Origin: JBLRWS01 sp047921075
Lineage (GTDB): Bacteria; Bacteroidota; Rhodothermia; Balneolales; Balneolaceae
DNA length: 5,445 nucleotides
NCBI GenBank assembly: GCA_047921075.1
Contig: JBLRWS010000107.1
Location: 1-5,445 of the forward strand
Direction: 5' to 3'
Position 1 is the stretch's first letter, and every line of letters starts with the position of its first letter. The notes under the pieces were generated by a model. That model was not told the origin of the DNA, searched no databases, and saw only the letters and a program-made list of their open reading frames with translations. The position numbers and the translations under genes are program-made. Of the stretch, positions 5,382 to 5,445 are shown piece after piece.

Positions 5382-5445
5382 ATGATGGAGTTTGTTTGTC
5401 AGGCGCGACTTTTTGGTGCGGACATTGGCGTGCGACAGGCCAAAC
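5382..5445 (+). CDS. Possible partial CDS at the right edge
   Basis: From ATG 5382 (or the adjacent ATG 5385) a frame runs open to the window end, giving 21 codons beginning Met-Met-Glu-Phe-Val-Cys-Gln. It would be divergent from acsA. The composition is plausible for protein, but minus-strand frames over the same bases are also open for up to 30 codons, so the coding strand cannot be decided. I do not recognise the peptide. Confidence 0.2.
   Translation, partial: MMEFVCQARLFGADIGVRQAK

Larger units (their letters stand above)
5216..5445. promoter_or_regulatory. Upstream region of acsA, promoter not resolved
   Basis: These 230 bases precede acsA and probably carry its promoter and leader. 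No Shine-Dalgarno sequence precedes the acsA ATG. On the minus strand TATTTTAA (5248-5241) and TATTTTAC (5332-5325) are loose matches to the TAnnTTTG element, neither convincing. Two hairpins and a short set of imperfect direct repeats lie here. The last 70 bases are open in several frames and could be the edge of a neighbouring gene on either strand. Confidence 0.4.

Noticed and set aside
1..5445. CRISPR array, tRNA, rRNA or insertion sequence
   Set aside because: No regularly spaced repeats, cloverleaf, rRNA core sequence, transposase or paired terminal repeats were seen on either strand.

Overview
The window looks like chromosomal DNA of a member of the Bacteroidota/Balneolota/Rhodothermota (FCB) group. 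This is an inference. It rests on the gene content (a short BadF-type ATPase, a tryptophan 2,3-dioxygenase of the haem type and an AMP-forming acetyl-CoA synthetase) and on the fact that none of the five complete genes has a Shine-Dalgarno sequence before its start. Coding DNA is moderately GC-rich, whereas the first ~395 bases are about one-third G+C by hand count. No database was consulted, so the genus is open.

Layout. Bases 1-395 are AT-rich. They contain the first codons of a minus-strand gene that leaves the window at base 1 (a signal-peptide-like start at base 70), an uninterrupted alternating AT tract just upstream of it, and a pair of overlapping inverted repeats. Bases 396-2041 hold a two-gene minus-strand unit: a BadF/BadG-type N-acetylglucosamine-kinase-like ATPase followed by a TatD-family metal-dependent hydrolase. 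A 93-base divergent promoter region separates it from a plus-strand pair: tryptophan 2,3-dioxygenase (kynA, 2135-2923) and, three bases later, a 122-residue protein made almost entirely of membrane segments. This pair converges on acetyl-CoA synthetase (acsA, minus strand, 3317-5215), with a perfect 6-bp hairpin in the 21-base gap between the converging stops. Bases 5216-5445 are the upstream region of acsA, with hairpins and a possible start of a divergent gene at the right edge.

The genes are mostly housekeeping or catabolic. TDO opens the kynurenine route of tryptophan breakdown, ACS activates acetate to acetyl-CoA, the BadF-type protein probably phosphorylates an amino sugar or related small molecule, and TatD is a TIM-barrel nuclease/hydrolase. 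All five complete genes appear intact. I see no clear novel multi-gene system. The points most worth a second look are the AT dinucleotide tract lying inside a candidate promoter of the left-edge secreted or membrane protein gene (possible phase variation), and the unrecognised membrane protein tightly coupled to TDO.
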